A stretch of DNA of 12,701 bases from an uncultured bacterium. GTDB lineage: Bacteria > Patescibacteriota > Minisyncoccia > Phycocordibacterales > PALSA-1337. Made by a program: the position numbers and the translations under genes. Below the pieces are notes generated by a model. The model was not told the origin of the DNA. It saw only the letters and a program-made list of their open reading frames with translations, and made no database searches. The stretch's first letter is position 1, and every line of letters starts with the position of its first letter. Where the stretch lies: the NCBI GenBank assembly GCA_903905325.1, contig CAIVGA010000047.1, forward strand, positions 1-12,701, written 5' to 3'. This document shows positions 6,753 through 12,232 of the stretch, in pieces.

Positions 6753-8248
6753 AGAAGAGTACGTACATGAAAAACCGCAGGTGCGATGCTCGTGGCGATA
6801 TTTTGCTTACAGTTCTAGTTTTTGCAGCCATAACCGTGACGATGACAATTGGCTTGGTTAATTGGGGAGCGGCACTTCTTGTAAGCACGCGTGTTTCGAC
6901 CGCACGCGAACAAGCATTCCAGATTGCAGAAGCTGGAATTGACTATTATCGATGGCATATAGCTCAATTTCCAGTTGATTACATGGATGGTACCAATGAT
7001 CCTGGTTTGGTTGGTGGAGGTAATTATGGTCCCTACGTGCATACTTTTCCGGACAAAAATGGAACTATTATCGGTAGTTTTACTTTGACAATAACTCCAC
7101 CTCCGATCGGGTCGACGAAAGTTATCGTTATCTCAAAAGGTATTGCAAGTTCAACACTGGGTAATGGGAATGTGGTTCGCACTATTCAGGCTACTCTTGC
7201 CGTCCCGTCACTCGCTCAATATGCCATCGTTGCTAATGATAATATGCGTTTTGGATCTGGTACGATCGTAAATGGACCAATCAAATCAAATTACGGAATT
7301 CATTTTGATGGTGTGGCGAATAACGTTGTCTCAAGTGCACAATCTATTTATGTAGATCCTGACAACGGCTTAAGCGAGTTTGGTGTTTATACTCAGATTT
7401 CTCCAGCTGATTCGCAACCTCCAGCGTCGGTGCCGAGTCGACCAGATATTTTTTCTGCCGGCAGACAATTCCCGGTTCCTGCTGTAGATTTTTCTGGATT
7501 AATTTCAAACTTACAACAATTGGAAACAACTGCCCAATCTGACGGAGTAAATTACACTCAATCTCAATTTGGTGGAAGTCCTGCTCAAGGTTATCACGTC
7601 ATTCTCAATACAAATGGAACATACACACTCAATGTAGTACGTGCACTAGTTTCAGCTCCAAATAATTGTACAAATTCCCAGAGTCAAACTCAGTGGGGAA
7701 CATGGAGTATTCAAACAGAGAGTTTGGTAGGCACTTATCAGTATCCAGTTCATGGTGTGTTGTTTTTTCAGGACCATGTTTGGCTTGATGGACAGATAAA
7801 TGGTACAAGACTCACAATTGCGGCTGGAAAATTTCCAGATCAATCAGGCCAAGAACCGAATATTACTGTAAATTCAAATCTTCTTTATACAAATTATAAT
7901 GGTAATGATGTACTTGGTCTTGTGGCTCAAGGAAATATCAATATTGGCCTTGTAAGTTCTGACACGTTCCGGATCGACGGTGCACTTATAGCAGAAAATG
8001 GTCGTGTCGGGCGTTTTTATTATGGTTCGAACTGTAAAATTTCTGGGGCAAATTATTACACACGCGCAGGAGTTACTCTGAACGGCATGGTCGCCACGAA
8101 CAAGCGCTATGGTTTTGCTTATACAGATGGAACAGGCTACACCACACGTAATCTTACTTATGATGCAAATCTTCTCTATAGTCCACCACCATCTTTTCCT
8201 TTGGCTGGTTCTCAATATGTGATGATTTCGTGGAAGGAAGTGCAGTAG
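6749..8248 (+). CDS. PilX/GspK-like pilus assembly protein with large beta-rich domain
   Basis: The product has 499 residues. A basic N-terminus ends RCDARG|DILLTVLVFAAITV and is followed by a membrane helix (about 17-40). It then has EQAFQIAEAGIDYYRW, the alpha-helical signature of PilX/GspK N-terminal regions. The residue at +5 of the proposed mature chain is Thr, not Glu; GspK tip proteins characteristically lack Glu5. A long beta-rich domain begins near residue 155 with the glycine-rich motif ANDNMRFGSGTIVNGPIKSN (162-181), suggesting a beta-helix or repeated-strand fold. The closest functional match is a filament-tip pseudopilin. The start overlaps the upstream stop (ATGA). An alternative start is the in-frame ATG at 6767, which would leave a 10-residue leader. 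This is the last gene of the operon; the terminator beyond it is interrupted by an IS. Confidence 0.8.
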   Translation: MKKSTYMKNRRCDARGDILLTVLVFAAITVTMTIGLVNWGAALLVSTRVSTAREQAFQIAEAGIDYYRWHIAQFPVDYMDGTNDPGLVGGGNYGPYVHTFPDKNGTIIGSFTLTITPPPIGSTKVIVISKGIASSTLGNGNVVRTIQATLAVPSLAQYAIVANDNMRFGSGTIVNGPIKSNYGIHFDGVANNVVSSAQSIYVDPDNGLSEFGVYTQISPADSQPPASVPSRPDIFSAGRQFPVPAVDFSGLISNLQQLETTAQSDGVNYTQSQFGGSPAQGYHVILNTNGTYTLNVVRALVSAPNNCTNSQSQTQWGTWSIQTESLVGTYQYPVHGVLFFQDHVWLDGQINGTRLTIAAGKFPDQSGQEPNITVNSNLLYTNYNGNDVLGLVAQGNINIGLVSSDTFRIDGALIAENGRVGRFYYGSNCKISGANYYTRAGVTLNGMVATNKRYGFAYTDGTGYTTRNLTYDANLLYSPPPSFPLAGSQYVMISWKEVQ

Positions 8249-8285
8249 AAAGTGCGCGTAGATTTGTGAGGATTTTTTCAAATAA

Positions 8286-8294
8286 AAATCCGCC
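8286..8294. terminator. Left arm of a terminator split by the IS (AAATCCGCC)
   Basis: AAATCCGCC, 37 nt after the end of the PilX-like gene, is the exact reverse complement of GGCGGATTT at 9691-9699. Removing the IS (8302-9682) and one TAAC copy brings the two arms together around an 11-nt loop (ATATAACCGGA), making a 9-bp hairpin. The flanks are T-rich on the right and A-rich on the left, so the hairpin would terminate in both directions. At present the arms are about 1.4 kb apart. Confidence 0.75.
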
Positions 8295-8297
8295 ATA

Positions 8298-8301
8298 TAA
8301 C
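8298..8301. repeat. Target site duplication TAAC, left copy
   Basis: TAAC directly abuts the IS end at 8302, and an identical TAAC follows the other end at 9683-9686. Three to four bp is the normal IS3-family duplication length. Confidence 0.85.
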
Positions 8302-8328
8302 TGAACCGTACCCCATTTAGTAGACACT
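8302..8328 (+). repeat. IS terminal inverted repeat (transposase-distal end)
   Basis: This end begins TGAACCGTACCC and contains AGTAGACACT. It aligns with the reverse complement of 9656-9682 at 18 of 27 positions, with GTACCC, AGT and GACA as the conserved blocks. Confidence 0.8.
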
Positions 8329-8340
8329 GAAATAAAACCT

Positions 8341-9135
8341 CTACACTTGGGCCAAAAGATGATTTCTGTACTCAACAGGAGTCATCTTTTTTCTTTCCCA
8401 CTGTTTTCTTTCTTGATTGTAGTATCTCATATATTCCTCGATTGCCAAACGCAGTTCTTCAAATGTATTGCAGTTTTGATAATCTAGTTCATCTTTCATG
8501 TGGCCGAAGAATGATTCGATTGGTGCATTGTCGATGCAATTACCTTTGCCTGACATGGACTGGATCATCTTCAATTCTTTAACAATTTCAATGTACGCTG
8601 GATTAGTGTAATGAAATCCTTGATCAGAATGAATCATGATATTTTCACATGTCTCTAGCCTCATGTTTTTGATTGTTTCTGTTACTAATGTCATCTCCAG
8701 ATACATTGAGAGATTCCAGGCCATCACTTCACCACTTGCGATATCCTTGATCACGGAAAGGTAAACAAAGCGATTAAAAAAGTGTATGTATGTAATATCT
8801 GTGCAGAAGACTTTGAGAGGGACAATCTGACTGAATTCTCTCTGAAGCTTGTTAGGAAACACTCTGTGCTCCATTGTTTTCTTCATAATGTCTTTGTATG
8901 GATTCTTCCTCCTTACTTTTGTCACGAGTCCATACTTCCTCATAATCCTCTGTATCTTCTTGTGGTTCATGTCTTTAAGCCTCATTTTCAAGCTTCTCCA
9001 GCCATATTTACCCTTACCTTGGTCGAATATCACTTTCACTTTGAGGTAATCGTCGTAGTCCTTTTCTGGTTCATTTGCGGTCTTTAACCACTCGTAATAT
9101 CCACTTCGTGATACATCAGCTAATTCACAAAGCAC
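8341..9135 (-). CDS. IS3-family transposase OrfB (DDE integrase), made as an OrfAB frameshift fusion
   Basis: This is the catalytic part of the transposase. The rve/DDE core is complete: first Asp in FCTDITYI, second in MIHSDQGFHY, and Glu in NAPIESFFG exactly 35 residues after the second Asp (D35E spacing). An HTH_21-like region (YGWRSLKMRLKDMNHKKIQRIMRKYGL) precedes it. The C-terminus WERKKMTPVEYRNHL is typical of the family. The open frame extends upstream past the GTG at 9135 without a stop to the slippery site at 9228. The functional protein is therefore probably OrfAB, 9599 to 8341, 419 residues. A separate OrfB from GTG 9135 would lack a Shine-Dalgarno. Confidence 0.93.
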   Translation of the reverse strand: MLCELADVSRSGYYEWLKTANEPEKDYDDYLKVKVIFDQGKGKYGWRSLKMRLKDMNHKKIQRIMRKYGLVTKVRRKNPYKDIMKKTMEHRVFPNKLQREFSQIVPLKVFCTDITYIHFFNRFVYLSVIKDIASGEVMAWNLSMYLEMTLVTETIKNMRLETCENIMIHSDQGFHYTNPAYIEIVKELKMIQSMSGKGNCIDNAPIESFFGHMKDELDYQNCNTFEELRLAIEEYMRYYNQERKQWERKKMTPVEYRNHLLAQV

Positions 9136-9181
9136 AGTTACATCATCACCTAATTGTCTAATGACTTTGTATTTCTGTTGT

Positions 9182-9228
9182 GGCCTGAGTTTTACTCCGA
9201 TCTTTTGGCCCGGAGTTTGGCTAAAAAA
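9182..9228 (-). promoter_or_regulatory. Programmed -1 frameshift signal of the transposase
   Basis: The slippery heptamer T TTT TTA (9228-9222) is in the orfA zero frame (GAT TTT TTA). After a 5-nt spacer (GCCAA) comes the stem ACTCCG (9216-9211) / CGGAGT (9199-9194), a perfect 6-bp hairpin with an 11-nt loop. GGCC in the loop (9210-9207) can pair with GGCC at 9185-9182, forming a possible H-type pseudoknot. The orfA stop TAA overlaps the stem's end. After the slip the -1 frame reads AGC CAA ACT CCG and continues without a stop into OrfB. Confidence 0.8.
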
Positions 9229-9599
9229 TCGTTTTCAGCTTTGAGATATTTTACTTGTAATTCAAGACGTTTGATTTTGTCATCATCGGTTACTCCTTTT
9301 GTTTTAGGTCTGCCTGTAGCGCCTCGTCCTCTCGCTACCGTCAATCCCTCATACCCTTTTTCCCTCACAATTATCTTCCAATCCTTTATGCAGTCTTTGG
9401 CATAGCGTTTTCTCCATATATCCAGATCGAACCCAGCTCGTCTCCAGATTTCATTTGGGCTTACTCCTTTAGAGTGTTGTTCTAATGCTCGCACTTTGAA
9501 ATCGTAAGTGTAAGTTATCGACCTGTCACTACACTTTAAGACGCATGGATTTCCACTCAATTTACTCACTTCCTCACTCGAAAATATGTGTTTGCTCAT
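9192..9599 (-). CDS. IS3-family OrfA (DNA-binding HTH protein)
   Basis: The product has 135 residues. A helix-turn-helix (about 30-62: YDFKVRALEQHSKGVSPNEI, then WRRAGFDLDIWRKRY) recognises the IS ends. A C-terminal heptad segment (DDDKIKRLELQVKYLKAEND, about 105-124) is the leucine-zipper-like multimerisation helix of IS3 OrfA proteins. ATG 9599 lacks a Shine-Dalgarno and follows an extended -10 promoter. OrfA alone ends at TAA 9194-9192; a -1 shift at codons 125-126 leads into OrfB. The N-terminal about 28 residues (HIFSSEEVSKLSGNPCVLK) are longer than in many OrfA proteins. Confidence 0.9.
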   Translation of the reverse strand: MSKHIFSSEEVSKLSGNPCVLKCSDRSITYTYDFKVRALEQHSKGVSPNEIWRRAGFDLDIWRKRYAKDCIKDWKIIVREKGYEGLTVARGRGATGRPKTKGVTDDDKIKRLELQVKYLKAENDFLAKLRAKRSE

Positions 9600-9622
9600 A
9601 TTGTTCTTTTGTTAGTCTGTTA

Positions 9623-9630
9623 ATTCTACC
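9623..9630 (-). promoter_or_regulatory. Extended -10 transposase promoter
   Basis: TGGTAGAAT on the minus strand (TG, one base, TAGAAT at 9628-9623) would start transcription near 9616, about 17 nt before the orfA ATG. No clear -35 is seen. It lies just inside the hairpin at 9637-9668. Confidence 0.4.
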
Positions 9631-9632
9631 AA

Positions 9633-9668
9633 AAGAAAAAGTGGGCATTTTATTTAATGTCCACTTTT
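9633..9668 (-). terminator. Hairpin plus T-run at the IS end (possible insulating terminator)
   Basis: On the minus strand, AAAAGTGG-A-CATT (9668-9656) pairs with AATG-C-CCACTTTT (9649-9637) around a 6-nt loop. That gives 12 pairs with one A-C mismatch, followed by a run of TCTTTT. It lies between the IS end and the transposase promoter, so it would stop transcripts entering from the neighbouring minus-strand unit. One arm overlaps the inverted repeat. Confidence 0.55.
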
Positions 9669-9682
9669 AAGGGTACAGATCA
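9656..9682 (-). repeat. IS terminal inverted repeat (transposase-proximal end)
   Basis: On the minus strand this end begins TGATCTGTACCC and contains AGTGGACATT. It is the partner of 8302-8328. It overlaps one arm of the hairpin at 9637-9668. Confidence 0.8.
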
Positions 9683-9686
9683 TAAC
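9683..9686. repeat. Target site duplication TAAC, right copy
   Basis: This matches 8298-8301. It fixes the IS boundary at 9682 and allows the empty site to be reconstructed. Confidence 0.85.
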
Positions 9687-9690
9687 CGGA

Positions 9691-9699
9691 GGCGGATTT
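9691..9699. terminator. Right arm of the terminator split by the IS (GGCGGATTT)
   Basis: This is the partner of 8286-8294, followed on the plus strand by TTGTTGTTT. It starts 8 bases past the IS end (4 of them the TAAC duplication) and stops 12 nt short of the TCA that ends the minus-strand chorismate mutase/zinc-ribbon frame. It therefore served as a shared end for the pilus operon and the converging minus-strand unit. Confidence 0.75.
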
Positions 9700-9711
9700 G
9701 TTGTTTACTTC

Positions 9712-10072
9712 TCATAAAGCTGTTGTGAGTGATGGGATATGACAATGTGGACAACGCGGCCAGTTGAGTGGTGGCTTTAATACGCCACTCATTTTCCATT
9801 TGCATAAGATGCACCATTTTGGACCGTGTACTTTAAGGTCGTTGTTACCTTGCAAACGAACAGATTCCTCGATGATCACGCAAAAAATCAAAAGAATGTA
9901 CATTGATAATTCCGCGTGCTTTATCTCTAACCGGTTTACCAAAACGGTGTTTGAACTGACCGATTTTCTTGACGCATTTAGTACGTCTGATAAGTAATCT
10001 TGTTAGCTCCGCATCGATCTTGTCGATTTCTACTCGTTCCAATATGATTTGGGCTTGAGTTCGATCGTTCAC
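9712..10072 (-). pseudogene. Broken AroQ-type chorismate mutase with zinc-ribbon-like tail
   Basis: Chorismate mutase converts chorismate to prephenate for Phe/Tyr synthesis. GTG 10072 has a perfect AAGGAG (10084-10079) 6 nt upstream. It opens a 53-residue stretch ending IDKIDAELTRLLIRRT and GKPVRDKAR, the first AroQ helix with its conserved Arg, Lys and Asp/Arg active-site positions. The frame is then lost at 9913. One base over, GAA restores the Glu expected after that Arg, and the frame reads on to LIFCVIIEESVRLQ, the family's third-helix signature. Between this Glu and the final Gln there are about 16 fewer residues than in E. coli PheA, so most of helix 2 is gone. The restored frame continues as KWCILC and PRCPHC, two CxxC pairs 16 residues apart, and ends at 9712, just before the old terminator. 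The identity rests on two separate motif blocks. The combined deletion and frameshift argues against a working enzyme. Confidence 0.65.
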
Positions 10073-10181
10073 GAGTCGCTCCTTTTTTGAAAAAGTTACC
10101 GATATGATGTTCACGCGTGCCTCCTGTGTCTGGCACATAACCGTCTCCAACAAAGCACCACTCTGGCAATTCGTCTTCCAT
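9978..10181 (-). CDS. Small ORF of unknown function upstream of the chorismate mutase remnant
   Basis: ATG 10181 has a strong AAGGAG (10194-10189) 7 nt upstream and follows a good minus-strand promoter, so translation is likely to begin here. The first about 37 residues (MEDELPEWCFVGDGYVPDTG, then a GNFFKKGATRE stretch) look like real coding sequence. Beyond that, the frame overlaps the chorismate mutase frame, is Ser/Asn/Arg-rich and reads like a shadow; it stops at 9978. It may be a separate short protein translationally coupled to the mutase. It may also be the N-terminus of a larger protein shifted out of frame near the A6 tract at 10083-10088. I do not recognise the family. Confidence 0.4.
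   Translation of the reverse strand: MEDELPEWCFVGDGYVPDTGGTREHHIGNFFKKGATRERSNSSPNHIGTSRNRQDRCGANKITYQTY
10079..10084 (-). promoter_or_regulatory. Strong ribosome binding site AAGGAG for the chorismate mutase GTG
   Basis: AAGGAG lies 6 nt before GTG 10072. It is the main reason for choosing this start inside a longer open frame that reaches back to 10153. Confidence 0.65.
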
Positions 10182-10188
10182 AGCTATA

Positions 10189-10194
10189 CTCCTT
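10189..10194 (-). promoter_or_regulatory. Strong ribosome binding site AAGGAG
   Basis: This is a perfect anti-16S match 7 nt before ATG 10181. It fixes this start, and it contrasts with the core genes of the window, which have none. Confidence 0.7.
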
Positions 10195-10228
10195 ATATTT
10201 GATTTATAAAATTAGAACTGTTTACGCC

Positions 10229-10257
10229 TTTATACCATGAGCCTCGCCATGATACAA
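10229..10257 (-). promoter_or_regulatory. Minus-strand sigma-70 promoter for the 10181 unit
   Basis: TTGTAT (10257-10252), an exact 17-nt spacer, then TATAAA (10234-10229) preceded by TG plus one base. This is the best-matched promoter in the window. The predicted start near 10222 gives a 41-nt leader containing the AAGGAG site. Confidence 0.6.
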
Positions 10258-10279
10258 TACATTTCTAAGCTAATATAAT
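10251..10279 (+). promoter_or_regulatory. Plus-strand promoter for tpiA, giving a leaderless mRNA
   Basis: GATACA (10251-10256), a 17-nt spacer, then a perfect TATAAT (10274-10279). Counting its last base as -7 places +1 on the A of the tpiA ATG (10286). The -35 overlaps that of the divergent minus-strand promoter. Confidence 0.55.
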
Positions 10280-10285
10280 ATTTAT

Positions 10286-11053
10286 ATGAATCACCCAAAA
10301 TTGGTTGTAGGCAATTGGAAAATGAATCCAGCGACTGTTGCTGAGGCAAAGAAAATTGCCAGTAGAATCAAAATTGCTACGGCAAAACTTGAACATACTG
10401 ATGTGGTTATTTGTCCACCATTGGCATTTATTGCACCTTGTTCTGGTAGAGGTAAGCACCACAAAATGTTAATGGGGGCACAAACGGTTTCTCCGGAGAC
10501 AGAAAGTGGACCTCATACAGGCGAGGTTAGTGTGATGATGCTTCGTGATCTCGGGGTCGAGTATGTCATTGTCGGCCATTCCGAACAACGTAAGCGTGGT
10601 GATACTGATGAAATGGTTTCTCGTCGCCTCAAAGCAGTACTTGAAAGCGGTTTAACTCCGATTCTCTGCATAGGTGAGACTGTTCGTGATGATAGTGGTG
10701 CTTATCTTGGAAGTCTGAAGAATCAAATAAAAGCTAGTTGCGCGGATATTTCATACAAAGACGCCAAGAAAATTATTATTGCTTATGAGCCGATTTGGGC
10801 CATAGGTGCTACAGAAGCCATGAAACCAGAGGATATTTACGAGACGTCTCTTTTTGTAAAAAAAGTTTTTTCTGATCTCTTCGGCGCAGAAACTAGCTCA
10901 AAAATAAAAGTCTTATATGGCGGTTCGGTTACTTTTCGAAATGCCCATGACATTATGGTAATAGGCAAGGTCGACGGTCTTTTGGTAGGAAGAGAAAGTG
11001 TGAATGCACCTGGTTTTATAGAGCTGATAAAGGTAGTAGATGGAATAAAATAA
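10286..11053 (+). CDS. tpiA: Triosephosphate isomerase
   Basis: This cytosolic enzyme interconverts dihydroxyacetone phosphate and glyceraldehyde 3-phosphate. The product has 255 residues, the family length. The catalytic set is complete: Asn10 and Lys12 in GNWKMN, His98 in VIVGHSEQR, Glu168 in IAYEPIWAIG. The phosphate-binding LYGGSV (210-215) and DGLLVGRESV are also present. The catalytic-loop (loop 6) segment reads AIGATEA rather than the usual AIGTGKTA, a family-atypical lid sequence. There is no Shine-Dalgarno, and the start coincides with the predicted transcription start. pgk follows after 18 nt, so the two form a glycolytic pair. Confidence 0.97.
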   Translation: MNHPKLVVGNWKMNPATVAEAKKIASRIKIATAKLEHTDVVICPPLAFIAPCSGRGKHHKMLMGAQTVSPETESGPHTGEVSVMMLRDLGVEYVIVGHSEQRKRGDTDEMVSRRLKAVLESGLTPILCIGETVRDDSGAYLGSLKNQIKASCADISYKDAKKIIIAYEPIWAIGATEAMKPEDIYETSLFVKKVFSDLFGAETSSKIKVLYGGSVTFRNAHDIMVIGKVDGLLVGRESVNAPGFIELIKVVDGIK

Positions 11054-11071
11054 ATTTTCTGTGCAAATAAA

Positions 11072-12232
11072 ATGAAAACTCTTCGCGATATTGAATATTT
11101 AAAAGACGTGCGAGTGTTAGTACGAGTCGATTTCAATGTGCTGGTGAAAATCTCTGGTGGAATTTTTGGTAAAAAGGCCGTAGTTGCTGATGATTATCGT
11201 ATTCGTGCTGCTTTGCCAACGATAGAATTTCTGCGTAGCAAAGGAGCCAAAGTTATTTTGATGAGTCATATCGAATCTCCCGATGGTGAGAAAAGTTCGT
11301 TGGAACCTGTCGCAAAAAAGCTTGTAGAGCTCGGTGTTCCTGTGACTTTTTGTAAAGATTTTCGTAAGGCTAGTAGTTTGATCGAGGCTATGGGCACAAG
11401 CAAAGATAATGTTGAGGGAAGCGTTGTAGGGGGTTGTTTGCTGTTGGAAAACCTCCGCCAATTTACTGGTGAAAAATCCAATGACCCAAAATTTTCTGCG
11501 GAATTAGCTTCTTTGGCAGATATTTATGTCAATGATGCATTTCCTGTAAGCCATCGCGAACATGCTTCTGTCGTCGGTGTTCCAAAATTATTACCAAGTT
11601 ATGCTGGGCTTCAGCTTGAACGTGAAATTTCCAATCTTTCGAAGGTATTCAAACCAGCTCATCCTTTTTTGTTTGTTCTTGGTGGGGCAAAATTTGAAAC
11701 AAAAATTCCTTTGTTGGAAAAGTTTTTACCAACAGCTGATAACATTTTTGTCGGTGGTGCTTTGGCCAATGATTTCTTCAAAGCAAAAGGTTATGAAGTT
11801 GGTAAGTCGCTTGTTTCAGTAGCTAATCTCTCGAATTATATTTCTAATGAGGAAATTATGATTCCTATAGACGTTGTTAATGAAGCGCACGAAACAAAAA
11901 TGGCTGATAAAGTTTTGGTGACAGACAAAATCGTCGATGTTGGTCAAGCAAGTATGGAATTGCTTCGTGCAAAAATTACTGAAGCAAAGTTCATTCTCTG
12001 GAATGGACCACTCGGACTTTACGAAAATGGATATAAGGATGCGACTTTGGAATTAGCAAAGATGATTGCGAAAAATACTGGCGCTGTCTCAATAGTTGGT
12101 GGTGGTGATACTGTGGCAGCTATTGCAAATCTTGGTCTTCAAGATAAATTTACTTTTATTTCTACTGGCGGTGGAGCGATGCTAGACTTTCTTGCCAAGG
12201 GAACCTTGCCTGGAATCGACGCATTACAATAG
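11072..12232 (+). CDS. pgk: Phosphoglycerate kinase
   Basis: This enzyme converts 1,3-bisphosphoglycerate and ADP to 3-phosphoglycerate and ATP in glycolysis. The product has 386 residues, near full length. Recognisable blocks are VRVDFNV (17-23), the DDYRIRAALPTI segment with the conserved Arg, LLLENLRQFTGE (123-134), YVNDAFPVSHREHASVVGVP (152-171), LGGAKFETKI (203-212), WNGPLGLYE (310-318), IVGGGDT (341-347) and ISTGGGAMLDFL (363-374). Departures from the family are visible. The usual DFNVPL is DFNVLV. SHLGRP is SHIESP (65-70), losing the Arg that helps bind the 3-phosphoglycerate end. AFGxxHRxH is AFPVSHREH. The other basic-patch residues (Arg18, His66, Arg129, His161, Arg162, His164) are kept. 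There is no Shine-Dalgarno; it is probably co-transcribed with tpiA. Confidence 0.95.
   Translation: MKTLRDIEYLKDVRVLVRVDFNVLVKISGGIFGKKAVVADDYRIRAALPTIEFLRSKGAKVILMSHIESPDGEKSSLEPVAKKLVELGVPVTFCKDFRKASSLIEAMGTSKDNVEGSVVGGCLLLENLRQFTGEKSNDPKFSAELASLADIYVNDAFPVSHREHASVVGVPKLLPSYAGLQLEREISNLSKVFKPAHPFLFVLGGAKFETKIPLLEKFLPTADNIFVGGALANDFFKAKGYEVGKSLVSVANLSNYISNEEIMIPIDVVNEAHETKMADKVLVTDKIVDVGQASMELLRAKITEAKFILWNGPLGLYENGYKDATLELAKMIAKNTGAVSIVGGGDTVAAIANLGLQDKFTFISTGGGAMLDFLAKGTLPGIDALQ

Larger units (their letters stand above)
8302..9682 (-). mobile_element. Complete IS3-family insertion sequence (1381 bp)
   Basis: The ends are TGAACCGTACCC (plus strand from 8302) and TGATCTGTACCC (minus strand from 9682). 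These are imperfect inverted repeats of about 27 bp, with 18 matches, that begin TGA as IS3-family ends do. A perfect 4-bp target duplication TAAC lies at 8298-8301 and 9683-9686. Inside, on the minus strand, are orfA (HTH) and orfB (DDE integrase) in the -1 arrangement of the family. Both frames are intact and the frameshift signal is present, so the element looks recent and potentially active. Confidence 0.95.

Noticed and set aside
8782..9087. Plus-strand frames inside the IS with hydrophobic stretches
   Set aside because: They are antisense to the transposase catalytic domain; the apparent membrane segments arise from the complement of the transposase codons.
9200..9210. AAAAG in orfA (GCC AAA AGA) as the slippery site
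   Set aside because: It does not fit X XXY YYZ in the zero frame and lies inside the downstream hairpin loop; T TTT TTA at 9228-9222 fits fully.
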